Below are positions 1 to 6,077 of a stretch of 6,077 nucleotides of DNA, in pieces. The DNA comes from Candidatus Kapaibacterium sp. (GTDB taxonomy: Bacteria > Bacteroidota > Ignavibacteria > Kapaibacteriales > UBA961), in NCBI GenBank assembly GCA_023253875.1, contig JALRFC010000121.1, positions 1-6,077 of the forward strand, given 5' to 3'. Numbering within the stretch: position 1 is the stretch's first letter; the number at the start of each line of letters is the position of its first letter. Position numbers and translations under genes: made by a program. Below the pieces are notes generated by a model. It searched no databases. It was given only the letters and a program-made list of their open reading frames with translations, and was not told the origin of the DNA.

Positions 1-722
1 ATGCTTGGAATAATATCACATTCACTGCCGGTGAGGTTCGAGAACCATCTAAAAATATTCCACTCAGTCTTGCAATCGGCACAGGTATAGTCACTTTACT
101 CTATATCCTCGCAAATGTCGCTTATATGCATGTTCTCCCCGTAATTGGCTTTCCGGAAGGAAGCGATGTAATGGCAAGAGGCATCCAATTTGCCACAAGC
201 GACAGAGTGGGAGCCGCCGCCGCTGAAATAATCTTTGGTGCTGGTGGTGCAGCAATAATGGCGGGTCTCATCATGATTTCAACATTTGGTTGTAATAATG
301 GTATTATTTTGTCCGGAGCCCGTGCATATTTCGCTATGGCAAAAGACGGACTCTTTTTTGCAAAAGCAGGCAATCTTAATGAGAATGGGGTACCCGGTAT
401 TGCCCTGATCATTCAAGCTATCTGGGCTTCCCTATTATGTCTCTCCGGTACTTATGGCGCATTATTGGATTATGTGGTAACAGCCGTTTTGATATTCTAT
501 ATTCTCACGATATATGGCATCTTCATTCTGCGTAAGAAAAGACCCGATGCCGACAGACCATATAAAGCATTTGGATATCCCGTATTACCCGCAATATATA
601 TTGCCTTTGCCGGTGCAATCATCATGGATTTATTATTCTTCAAACCAGGAACAACAATTCCAGGTGTATTACTTGTGCTAACCGGCATTCCATTATATGC
701 TTTCATGAAAAAGAAATCTTGA
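1..722 (+). CDS. APC-superfamily amino acid permease, C-terminal part
   Basis: This is the last 239 residues of an inner-membrane amino acid transporter; the reading frame begins at base 3 and the real start lies before the window. It opens with AWNNITFTAGEV, then REPSKNIPLSLAIG, the loop and start of TM7 typical of the LAT/SteT-like branch (GWNN...GEVxNPxRNIP). The split first codon reads nAT, which fits the Asp often found there. About six membrane segments are visible, at partial residues 20-44, 77-104, 132-150, 154-176, 192-213 and 218-235, matching TM7-TM12 of a 12-TM protein. The loop SGARAYFAMAKDG follows TM8, and RRPDADRPYK-like sequence (RKKRPDADRPYKAFGYP) follows TM10; both are family hallmarks. 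It ends in a basic KKKS tail and TGA. The family imports or exchanges L-amino acids. Substrate cannot be read from this part, and the TM1/TM6 binding-site residues are mostly missing. nadC follows 10 nt later on the same strand, with no terminator visible between them. Confidence 0.92.
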   Translation, partial: AWNNITFTAGEVREPSKNIPLSLAIGTGIVTLLYILANVAYMHVLPVIGFPEGSDVMARGIQFATSDRVGAAAAEIIFGAGGAAIMAGLIMISTFGCNNGIILSGARAYFAMAKDGLFFAKAGNLNENGVPGIALIIQAIWASLLCLSGTYGALLDYVVTAVLIFYILTIYGIFILRKKRPDADRPYKAFGYPVLPAIYIAFAGAIIMDLLFFKPGTTIPGVLLVLTGIPLYAFMKKKS

Positions 723-732
723 TCACCATCAC

Positions 733-1590
733 TTGAGCATCGTGCATAATTCAGAAATAATTCGACTCATACAAATTGCATTGAATGAAGACATCAGAAC
801 GGGAGATGTGACTGCGGAAAGTATTTTTCCGGAAATCGGCGCATGGTCACATGGAACATTCATTGCCAAACAACATGGCATAGCATGTGGATTATCCGTT
901 GCAGGAATGGTATTTCAGATCGTAAGTGATAATCGCATTACTTGGGTGAAACATGTTCAAGATGGCGATATTGTGGAACCCGGTATGATTCTCGCGGAGA
1001 TTGATGGCGAAGCTCGAGATTTGCTTTCCGGCGAGAGAACAGCTTTGAATTTCATGCAAAGAATGAGTGGTGTGGCAACGCTCACTGCCACATATGTACA
1101 AGCAATTGAAGGAACCGGCGCGCGCATTCTCGATACAAGAAAAACCATTCCCGGTTGGAGAGAGCTCGACAAATACTCCGTTCGAATGGGAGGCGGAACA
1201 AATCATCGCATGGGCTTATATGATATGGCGATGATTAAGGACAATCATATTGCAGCGGCAGGTGGAATCAAAGAAGCAATTCGCATTTGTAAAGAGTATA
1301 TTCCCGAAGATATTCCCATTGAAGTGGAAGCCGATTCACTACAGGATGTCATTGAAATTCTTGAATGCGGTCACGTGCAAAGAATTTTGTTCGATAATTT
1401 CACTGTTGAACAAACAAAAGCAGGAGTGGAGCTTGTGAATCGTGCAATGGAGACAGAATCTTCAGGGAATATTACGCTGTCAACCGTTCGGAATTATGCG
1501 ATGACAGGCGTTGACTTCATATCTGTTGGAGCAATCACGCATTCGGTCAGTGCCATGGATATTTCTTTGGATATAGATGTACTTTCCTAA
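733..1590 (+). CDS. nadC: Nicotinate-nucleotide pyrophosphorylase (quinolinate phosphoribosyltransferase)
   Basis: This cytoplasmic enzyme converts quinolinate and phosphoribosyl pyrophosphate to nicotinate mononucleotide, CO2 and pyrophosphate, the step where de novo NAD synthesis joins the shared pathway. The 285 residues match the usual family length. The N-terminal domain carries ALNEDIRTGDVT (16-27) and ERTALNFMQRMSG (101-113). The C-terminal barrel carries DTRKTIPG (134-141), NHRMGL (157-162), MIKDNH (167-172), EVEAD (197-201), LFDN (219-222) and SVGAITHS (264-271). The basic residues expected to hold the two phosphorylated or carboxylated substrates (R102, R136, K137, H158, R159, K169) and acidic E199 and D221 are all present, so it should be active. 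The start is TTG; an in-frame stop at 706-708 limits extension, and GTG at 742 is the main alternative. Neither has a good Shine-Dalgarno sequence. It probably shares a transcript with the permease. nadA and nadB are not in the window. Confidence 0.97.
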   Translation: MSIVHNSEIIRLIQIALNEDIRTGDVTAESIFPEIGAWSHGTFIAKQHGIACGLSVAGMVFQIVSDNRITWVKHVQDGDIVEPGMILAEIDGEARDLLSGERTALNFMQRMSGVATLTATYVQAIEGTGARILDTRKTIPGWRELDKYSVRMGGGTNHRMGLYDMAMIKDNHIAAAGGIKEAIRICKEYIPEDIPIEVEADSLQDVIEILECGHVQRILFDNFTVEQTKAGVELVNRAMETESSGNITLSTVRNYAMTGVDFISVGAITHSVSAMDISLDIDVLS

Positions 1591-2970
1591 TCAATGATGC
1601 ACATATACTCTGGATCGTTTGATAGGCCTCTTTCTTTCTTCGGGTCGCCCGGGTAAATCAAATGTCATCTCTTTGCCCTCTATTTCATGTTCTGGAACAA
1701 CTTCACCTTGTACGCCACCAATCCAGATGATTGATTCTGGTTCACCTGCTTCGAATCGAACGACAATTGTATCGCATGCATTTTTTGCGACACCTTCCGG
1801 CACTCCCTTTTCACTCAAGAGAAAGTACACACTCTTGGCTTGAACTTCCGAGATAATACGTTGAATCGTGTCTTGCGACACTGTTATTGCAATATGCTTC
1901 CCACTCAATTGCTGTGCCCTTTGCGGACGAAGTGTATCATCTTTTGTCAATGTAAATGCAGAACCGGAAGCATCAATTTTGACAAGTGATCTCTTGTTCA
2001 TGAGAATATACATTGAATCCGCAGTCATCATCGTCGAATCAAACCAAATCATAGGTTTACCCTCCAATCTCAATGTATCATTATCCGGCTTGAACAGTGC
2101 ATTATTGCATAGTCCGGCCATGCCTGCCCTCATGATTTCCACATTCTGTTTTGCTTCATATATATTCCCTCTCGATGATGAAGTCTCAAGTGTATCAGCG
2201 ATTACAGTCATTGTATCATAAGCAAATGACTGCTTGATGGAAATGGAATCCTGAGTTTGAACAATCTTTTTGGATTTTTTTCCCGACTCCTGTTTTCTTT
2301 CAATGCGAATAGTGTCATTCTTCTTGGTGCTATCTATCAAGAATAAGATTGGTCTTCCTGTTATTCTTGTCATTTCCTCATTCGGAATACTTTCAGCAAA
2401 CATACCCTCGATGATTGCAGGATTATTCTTGCTTAAAACCACAACCCTTCCAAATGCAAGACTGCGTCTGGTAGATCTTTCATAATGTGCTGAATCGGCA
2501 TGGATTAATGTAGAATCATCTTCTACGGATACATTTCCATAAAATCTTGCGAGATATGATTCCGTGGAATAATCACCATAGAGTGCTTTTACCGTTCTCC
2601 CTCGATCGAAGACTTTCACACCACCTCTTCCTCTGGCCAATTTCGAGCCACCATCATAGGAGCCGGAAGGCATGGACAGAGTCATTGTTCCCTGAAGTAT
2701 CACAACATTTCCCGACATCTCAATCGAATTGCTATTGATGTTCCATAGCGCATAATCACATTTGACAGATACATTCCCTTGAGAAAGATGCACTTTACCT
2801 CGACACTGTCTGATTGGTCCTGTGGGTGTTTCCGAACCAGATAATACATCAGCATGATGCAAAATAATTGGATCACGTGTTTCTGCCTTCATGACTAGTC
2901 CCGTGATTATCCACAGTATCTGGACAATCAAAAGATGCAAGATTCGTTTATGCGCGCCAATTCTAGTCAT
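1591..2970 (-). CDS. OstA/LptA-like lipopolysaccharide-transport protein
   Basis: The 459-residue protein has a basic N-terminus and a hydrophobic stretch at about 11-27 (LHLLIVQILW then IITGLV), consistent with a Sec signal peptide cleaved near A29. There is no lipobox cysteine. The mature part has the short alternating strands of the OstA/LptA beta-jellyroll family, such as HADVLSG (39-45), CRGKVHLSQGNVSVKCDYA (56-74), MSGNVVI (85-91), ARFYGNVSVEDDSTLIHAD (141-159) and FGRVVV (173-178). A second set follows a basic linker (216-236): IADTLETSS (257-265), AKQNVEIM (273-280), RLEGKPMIWFDSTMMTADS (301-319) and SGKHIAI (356-362). This two-part design resembles the 'OstA-like protein' of Bacteroidota rather than the roughly 180-residue LptA of Proteobacteria. 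The inferred role is carrying lipopolysaccharide across the periplasm, or assisting LptD. The start is the first ATG after an in-frame stop at 3016-3018, 16 codons upstream. Its stop abuts that of nadC. Family assignment is good; exact role is inferred. Confidence 0.85.
   Translation of the reverse strand: MTRIGAHKRILHLLIVQILWIITGLVMKAETRDPIILHHADVLSGSETPTGPIRQCRGKVHLSQGNVSVKCDYALWNINSNSIEMSGNVVILQGTMTLSMPSGSYDGGSKLARGRGGVKVFDRGRTVKALYGDYSTESYLARFYGNVSVEDDSTLIHADSAHYERSTRRSLAFGRVVVLSKNNPAIIEGMFAESIPNEEMTRITGRPILFLIDSTKKNDTIRIERKQESGKKSKKIVQTQDSISIKQSFAYDTMTVIADTLETSSSRGNIYEAKQNVEIMRAGMAGLCNNALFKPDNDTLRLEGKPMIWFDSTMMTADSMYILMNKRSLVKIDASGSAFTLTKDDTLRPQRAQQLSGKHIAITVSQDTIQRIISEVQAKSVYFLLSEKGVPEGVAKNACDTIVVRFEAGEPESIIWIGGVQGEVVPEHEIEGKEMTFDLPGRPEERKRPIKRSRVYVHH
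2907..2915 (+). promoter_or_regulatory. DnaA box, perfect match TTATCCACA
   Basis: The nine bases match the classical DnaA-box consensus exactly. The site lies inside the ostA-like gene, over the codons for residues 19-22 of its signal peptide, 53 nt inside the start codon. A perfect box on either strand is expected by chance in only about one of twenty windows of this size, so alone it would be weak evidence. Its value comes from the related boxes within the next 150 bases. Confidence 0.5.
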
Positions 2971-2973
2971 GGA

Positions 2974-3004
2974 TTTGGAAAATTTGGGGAAAAACAGTGG
3001 ATAA
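2974..3004 (-). repeat. Three DnaA-box-like repeats at 11-bp spacing
   Basis: On the plus strand the units read TTTGGAAAA (2974-2982), TGGGGAAAA (2985-2993) and AGTGGATAA (2996-3004). As minus-strand boxes these are TTTTCCAAA, TTTTCCCCA and TTATCCACT, matching TTATCCACA at 7, 7 and 8 of 9 positions. All three point the same way and start exactly 11 bases apart, so a protein bound to each would sit on nearly the same face of the helix. The array begins 4 bases before the start codon of the ostA-like gene, in its probable leader. Only the third unit would be called a DnaA box on its own; the array reading is inference. Confidence 0.42.
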
Positions 3005-3018
3005 ATCTCTCGTTTTCA

Positions 3019-3026
3019 CAAAGTTA
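3019..3026 (-). promoter_or_regulatory. Possible Bacteroidota-type -7 element for ostA-like gene
   Basis: The minus strand reads TAACTTTG, an exact match to the TAnnTTTG -7 element used by the primary sigma factor of Bacteroidota. It faces the ostA-like gene and would place transcription start near base 3011, giving a leader of about 40 nt that contains the 11-bp-spaced array. No clear TTTG -33 element is found at the expected 17-23 nt further upstream, and the host phylum is uncertain, so this is tentative. Confidence 0.3.
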
Positions 3027-3049
3027 TGGCTTTTTCTCCTATGGGGACA

Positions 3050-3058
3050 TGTGGAAAA
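3050..3058 (-). promoter_or_regulatory. DnaA-box-like site TTTTCCACA
   Basis: Read on the minus strand the site is TTTTCCACA, one mismatch (third base) from the DnaA-box consensus and a variant also met in known origins. It lies in the middle of the divergent control region, upstream of both genes, in the same orientation as the 2974-3004 array and opposite to the perfect box at 2907-2915. Confidence 0.42.
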
Positions 3059-3106
3059 CGCAAGGCAGGGCAAAACATGTACACTTTGTATTTTTGTCAG
3101 GCATAT

Positions 3107-3118
3107 TCGGGATCCCGA
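3107..3118. promoter_or_regulatory. 12-bp perfect palindrome upstream of smc
   Basis: TCGGGATCCCGA is its own reverse complement over all 12 bases; the next pair outwards does not match. It is markedly more G+C-rich than its surroundings and ends 26 nt before the smc start codon, a position suited to an operator for a dimeric regulator near or in the smc leader. It has no spacer and no following T run, so it is not a terminator. Function is unknown. Confidence 0.35.
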
Positions 3119-3144
3119 GACTCTATTCTCACTCATGAATCACT

Positions 3145-6077
3145 ATGTATTTATCATCTGTCGATATCATCGGTTTTAAATCATTTGCACAAAAGACCTC
3201 ACTTGGATTTGAAGGGGGACTCTCAGCAATTGTCGGTCCCAATGGTTGCGGTAAAACGAATATCGTAGATGCAATCAGATGGGCACTCGGCGAACAAAAA
3301 ACATCTGTTCTTCGCTCTGATGCTATGGAAAATGTGATTTTCAATGGCACGAGAACACGTCGCCCCGTTGGACTTGCAGAGGTTTCACTCACGATTCAAA
3401 ATAATCGGAATATTCTCCCAACTGAATATTCCGAAGTGACGCTGACACGAAGACTCTATCGCAATGGTGAAAGTCAATATTTCCTGAACAAAACCCAATG
3501 TCGTTTACGCGATATCATTGATCTCTTCATGGATACCGGCATGGGTGCCGATGCATATTCCGTGATTGAGCTCAAGATGATTGAAAAAATATTGAGCGAT
3601 AGAACCGATGATCGGAGACATCTCTTCGAAGAAGCTGCAGGAGTTACCAAATACAAAGCCCGTAGAAAAGAAACTAGACGTAGGATTGAATCTATTAAAG
3701 CCGATGTGGAGCGTGTGCAAGACATCATGCGTGAAGTGCAAAAGACCGTGTACACTTTACAACGTCAAGCAGAAAAAGCAAAACTACATGGCGAAATCAC
3801 CGATGAATTACGTCAAACAGAAACATGGATTCTGCATCATGATTATGTAAAAATTGATGCCCTACTTGTTGCAAAAAAAGCCGAGCTCATTCCACTTCTT
3901 GAACGGAAAACAGAATTGGAAAAAGCATTATACGATGCCGAGCAAGCACGTATTGCACTAGAAGCTGAGGCAGAACAATTCGAAGCAGAAATGCGTGAAT
4001 TGCAGAGTCAACTGAATGATTCCAGCAAGCATTTGGCTGCCATGTCTCAGCAGAAAGCAGTAAGCATCGAAAGAATCAAAGCATTCAGTGAAGCCATCGT
4101 GCGCGCGATGGATCAAGCCAAAGAAGCTGAGCATGCCAAAAGCGATGCAATGAATTCACTCGAGAAATCAAAAGAGAGAATTGCAGAATTACATGCTCAA
4201 TGTGATGCACTTGAAGCAGAAGTCAAGAATCTACGTGAAGCAAGAGAAGAAGTACGTACGAAAGCTCAAGAACTTCGTGGGGAAGCTAAACAATATGATG
4301 AGATATTGTCAATACTAGACAAAACTATTGCAGAAAGAAGATCCGCCTCAGATAGAGCATCAGAGCGCATTGCAGGACTCGAAAGACGCATTGCGGAAAC
4401 TGATGGTGAAATCTCTGGCACCAAACAATCACTTGCACATGTGATACAAGAAATTGCTTCCAATTCACAAGAACAAGAACGTTTTGCTAATTCTTTACGT
4501 GAAGCCGAAGTTACATTGCAAGATGCACAAGAACAAAGTGCGGAATTGCAATCACGCATTGGAACTTTAACTGAGACGATTGCCAATAAACAGAATGAGA
4601 AGGGTCGCTTGACAGCATCCATTGAATTCCTTTCCAATCTTGTTGAGACAAAAGAATCTTCGGTGTTTTTGTCAACATCCAAAACATGGAATCCCGCTTC
4701 AGGAAAAGTCACTCTTGCTGAAATCATCAATGCAGATGAATCCATTGGCATTGCAATTGAAGCGGCTCTGGGTGATGCAGGTGGTTATTTCGTTGTTGAC
4801 ACCATTGCTGATGCACAAGAGGGATGCGCAGAACTTGAAAAAGCATCCAAAGGAAAAGCTTCCTTTTTATGTCGAGAATTCATACCGACAAGTCCTGCAC
4901 CCGGCAAACAACCTAGTCAATCAGGCATCATCGGTTGGGCAAGTGAAATTGTATCAGTGGATGACTCCATCAGAAATGCAATCAGACTTCTTCTTGGCAA
5001 AACACTCATTGTTGAATCTGCTGACTTGGCAAAGGAATTACGAAGAACATATCCAGATTTTACATGCATTACTCTTCGTGGCGAGATCTACGGAGCCGAA
5101 GGTATTATTCGAGGTGGTTCTATATCTTCTTCCGAAGGGAAACGTATTGGCAGACGTGAACAGATTGCCAAACAACAAAAAGCATTGGATGCATTGTCAA
5201 AAGAAATCGAAACTCTTCTTGCCGAGATTGCTTCCACAAAAACACAATATGATGCCATAGACATCAAAAAGCTGACCGAGCAGGTTCGTAAAGCTGAATA
5301 TGAAAGGAATGTCTTCGAACAAGGTATCTCCAAATTGCGTTATCGTAAAGAGGCACTTGAAGCAGCTCGGGAAAAGCAAGATGAAACATTGCATAATCTC
5401 AATGAAGAACTCACAGCATTCAAAGGAAATAATTCAAGTTTGCATGAAGCAATGGATGATGTCAATTCAAAACGCTTCGAAGCCGATGAGCTCAAAAAAG
5501 CAATTTTGACACGCATTCAAGACACTGATAATCAATTGATTAATTCAGAGAATGCATTCAGACAATCCGAAATTGCTCTCGTGCAAAAGCGTGGTGAAGA
5601 AAGATCCGTAGCATCTGAGATTCGTAGATTGGAAGAAATTATTTCACAAAAAACAGAGCAATTACATTATCTCAACGATGAACAAGAAAGAGCTGGAAAT
5701 GAACAATCCATGCTTGAATCTTCAATGAATGCCGTTGCATCGGATTTAGTTGAGGAAGAAGAACGTGTCAAGAGTTTACAAGAAGCAATTTCTCAAAGAC
5801 AAGATAAAGCACGAGATTTCAAGGAGAGAAGACAGCAAGTGCGTAATGCTGAAGGTGAGATTCGCAGTTTAGAACATGCCATCACCGAGCAAGTACATGC
5901 AACTGAGCTCAGTCTTCAACAAGCACAAATTGAATTCAAGCGTATACTCGAAAAAGTTGAAGAGCAATATCCTGAGATAGATCTTGGTAATCTTCCGGAA
6001 TCATGGACACTGCCTCAAGATTTCGATGAATTAATCGAAAAAGAAAAAGCGAGAAAATTGTCCAATCGATTGCAAAA
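3145..6077 (+). CDS. smc: Chromosome-partition ATPase SMC, N-terminal part (cut by window end)
   Basis: SMC is the ring-forming ATPase that, with ScpA and ScpB, compacts and separates newly copied chromosomes. The first 977 residues of an expected 1,170-1,190 are present. The N-terminal ATPase half has VDIIGFKSF (6-14), Walker A GPNGCGKTN (31-39), DAIRWALGEQ (42-51), the R-loop arginine R57, and the head-neck segment LFEEAAGVTKYKARRKE (160-176). A long coiled coil runs from about 175 to 500, the hinge from about 513 to 660 (IAIEAALG 536-543, GGYFVVDT 546-553, GGSIS 657-661), and the return coil from about 662 to 970. The window stops in the proline-bearing segment (YPEIDLGNLPE, 942-952) that usually comes just before the C-terminal head, so the signature motif and Walker B are not seen. 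The start is certain: an in-frame TGA lies at 3136-3138 and this ATG is the first after it. The Q-loop glutamine is replaced (see findings). It is divergent from the ostA-like gene, and its promoter lies in the shared control region. Confidence 0.97.
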   Translation, partial: MYLSSVDIIGFKSFAQKTSLGFEGGLSAIVGPNGCGKTNIVDAIRWALGEQKTSVLRSDAMENVIFNGTRTRRPVGLAEVSLTIQNNRNILPTEYSEVTLTRRLYRNGESQYFLNKTQCRLRDIIDLFMDTGMGADAYSVIELKMIEKILSDRTDDRRHLFEEAAGVTKYKARRKETRRRIESIKADVERVQDIMREVQKTVYTLQRQAEKAKLHGEITDELRQTETWILHHDYVKIDALLVAKKAELIPLLERKTELEKALYDAEQARIALEAEAEQFEAEMRELQSQLNDSSKHLAAMSQQKAVSIERIKAFSEAIVRAMDQAKEAEHAKSDAMNSLEKSKERIAELHAQCDALEAEVKNLREAREEVRTKAQELRGEAKQYDEILSILDKTIAERRSASDRASERIAGLERRIAETDGEISGTKQSLAHVIQEIASNSQEQERFANSLREAEVTLQDAQEQSAELQSRIGTLTETIANKQNEKGRLTASIEFLSNLVETKESSVFLSTSKTWNPASGKVTLAEIINADESIGIAIEAALGDAGGYFVVDTIADAQEGCAELEKASKGKASFLCREFIPTSPAPGKQPSQSGIIGWASEIVSVDDSIRNAIRLLLGKTLIVESADLAKELRRTYPDFTCITLRGEIYGAEGIIRGGSISSSEGKRIGRREQIAKQQKALDALSKEIETLLAEIASTKTQYDAIDIKKLTEQVRKAEYERNVFEQGISKLRYRKEALEAAREKQDETLHNLNEELTAFKGNNSSLHEAMDDVNSKRFEADELKKAILTRIQDTDNQLINSENAFRQSEIALVQKRGEERSVASEIRRLEEIISQKTEQLHYLNDEQERAGNEQSMLESSMNAVASDLVEEEERVKSLQEAISQRQDKARDFKERRQQVRNAEGEIRSLEHAITEQVHATELSLQQAQIEFKRILEKVEEQYPEIDLGNLPESWTLPQDFDELIEKEKARKLSNRLQ

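Larger units (their letters stand above)
2971..3144. promoter_or_regulatory. Divergent control region between ostA-like gene and smc
   Basis: This 174-nt space is the only sizeable non-coding stretch, and it must hold the 5' signals of both flanking genes unless smc is read from elsewhere. Short open frames on the plus strand here (for example 2935-3138 and 3026-3268) show no recognisable protein and overlap the real gene ends, so I treat it as non-coding. It contains DnaA-box-like sequences, a TAnnTTTG promoter element facing the ostA-like gene and a 12-bp palindrome near smc, listed separately. No Shine-Dalgarno sequence is seen before either start codon. No convincing -35/-10 pair was found for smc; TTGTCA at 3094-3099 lacks a partner at normal spacing. 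Confidence 0.75.

Noticed and set aside
1..125. ATG at base 1 as a gene start
   Set aside because: It is out of frame with the permease; the permease frame is open from base 3 with clearly conserved sequence before the first in-frame ATG at 126, so the gene is cut at the window edge.
886..894. DnaA-box-like TAATCCACA (minus strand) inside nadC
   Set aside because: A single one-mismatch site is expected by chance in a window of this size, and it has no neighbours; used only as background for the cluster at 2907-3058.
1640..1657. CGGG-TCG-CCCG stem near the nadC/ostA-like junction as a terminator
   Set aside because: The stem is only 4 bp and neither strand has a T run after it; it encodes the Pro-Gly-Arg-Pro segment of the ostA-like protein.
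3047..3080. ACATGT twice (3047-3052 and 3075-3080) as a paired operator
   Set aside because: The six-base palindrome is too short, and flanking bases differ between the two copies.
3080..3088. TACACTTTG as a Bacteroidota -7 element for smc
   Set aside because: It has three bases between TA and TTTG where the consensus has two, and no -33 element is at the right distance.
2935..3268. Overlapping plus-strand open frames of 60-80 codons in and around the intergenic region (2935-3138, 2997-3179, 3026-3268)
   Set aside because: They overlap the certain starts of the ostA-like gene and smc, their translations resemble no family I know, and they have no ribosome binding site.
4266..4751. 161-codon minus-strand open frame inside smc
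   Set aside because: It is antisense to the coiled-coil coding region; its serine- and alanine-rich translation reflects the complement of Glu/Ala-rich codons.
4622..5260. 212-codon plus-strand open frame inside smc
   Set aside because: It is in another frame over the clearly conserved SMC hinge and coils; its translation is low-complexity and unfamiliar, as expected for a shadow frame.

Overview
The window is compact bacterial chromosome with moderate G+C (low 40s percent by eye). It holds four protein-coding genes and one real intergenic space. I see no RNA genes, mobile elements or CRISPR repeats. Three traits point to the Bacteroidota/Chlorobiota side of the tree, for example an Ignavibacteria- or Kapabacteria-like lineage. 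They are a Bacteroidota-style two-part OstA-like periplasmic protein, an SMC protein with the Walker A form GPNGCGKTN and the Q-loop form YSVIELKM, and starts without recognisable Shine-Dalgarno sequences. This placement is inference from recalled family features, not a database result.

Layout: (1) 1-722, plus strand, is the C-terminal half of an APC-superfamily amino acid permease whose start lies before the window. (2) 733-1590, plus strand, is nadC, quinolinate phosphoribosyltransferase of NAD synthesis. It starts with TTG 10 nt after the permease stop and may be co-transcribed with it. (3) 1591-2970, minus strand, is an OstA/LptA-like protein of lipopolysaccharide transport. Its stop codon touches the nadC stop with no base between. 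(4) 2971-3144 is a 174-nt divergent control region. (5) 3145-6077, plus strand, is smc, the chromosome-condensing ATPase. It is cut by the window end just before its C-terminal ATPase half.

The genes do not form one pathway: they cover amino acid uptake, NAD synthesis, outer-membrane assembly and chromosome organisation. The most interesting part is the shared control region between the outer-membrane gene and smc. It and the adjoining start of the ostA-like gene hold one perfect DnaA box (TTATCCACA), two boxes with one mismatch, and two weaker relatives. Three of these five lie in the same orientation at exact 11-bp spacing. A 12-bp perfect palindrome lies 26 nt before the smc start. The region could be a DnaA-responsive divergent promoter or part of a replication origin. 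Sequence alone cannot decide which.

I found no wholly new multi-gene system. The genes themselves are recognisable housekeeping families with some lineage-specific variation.
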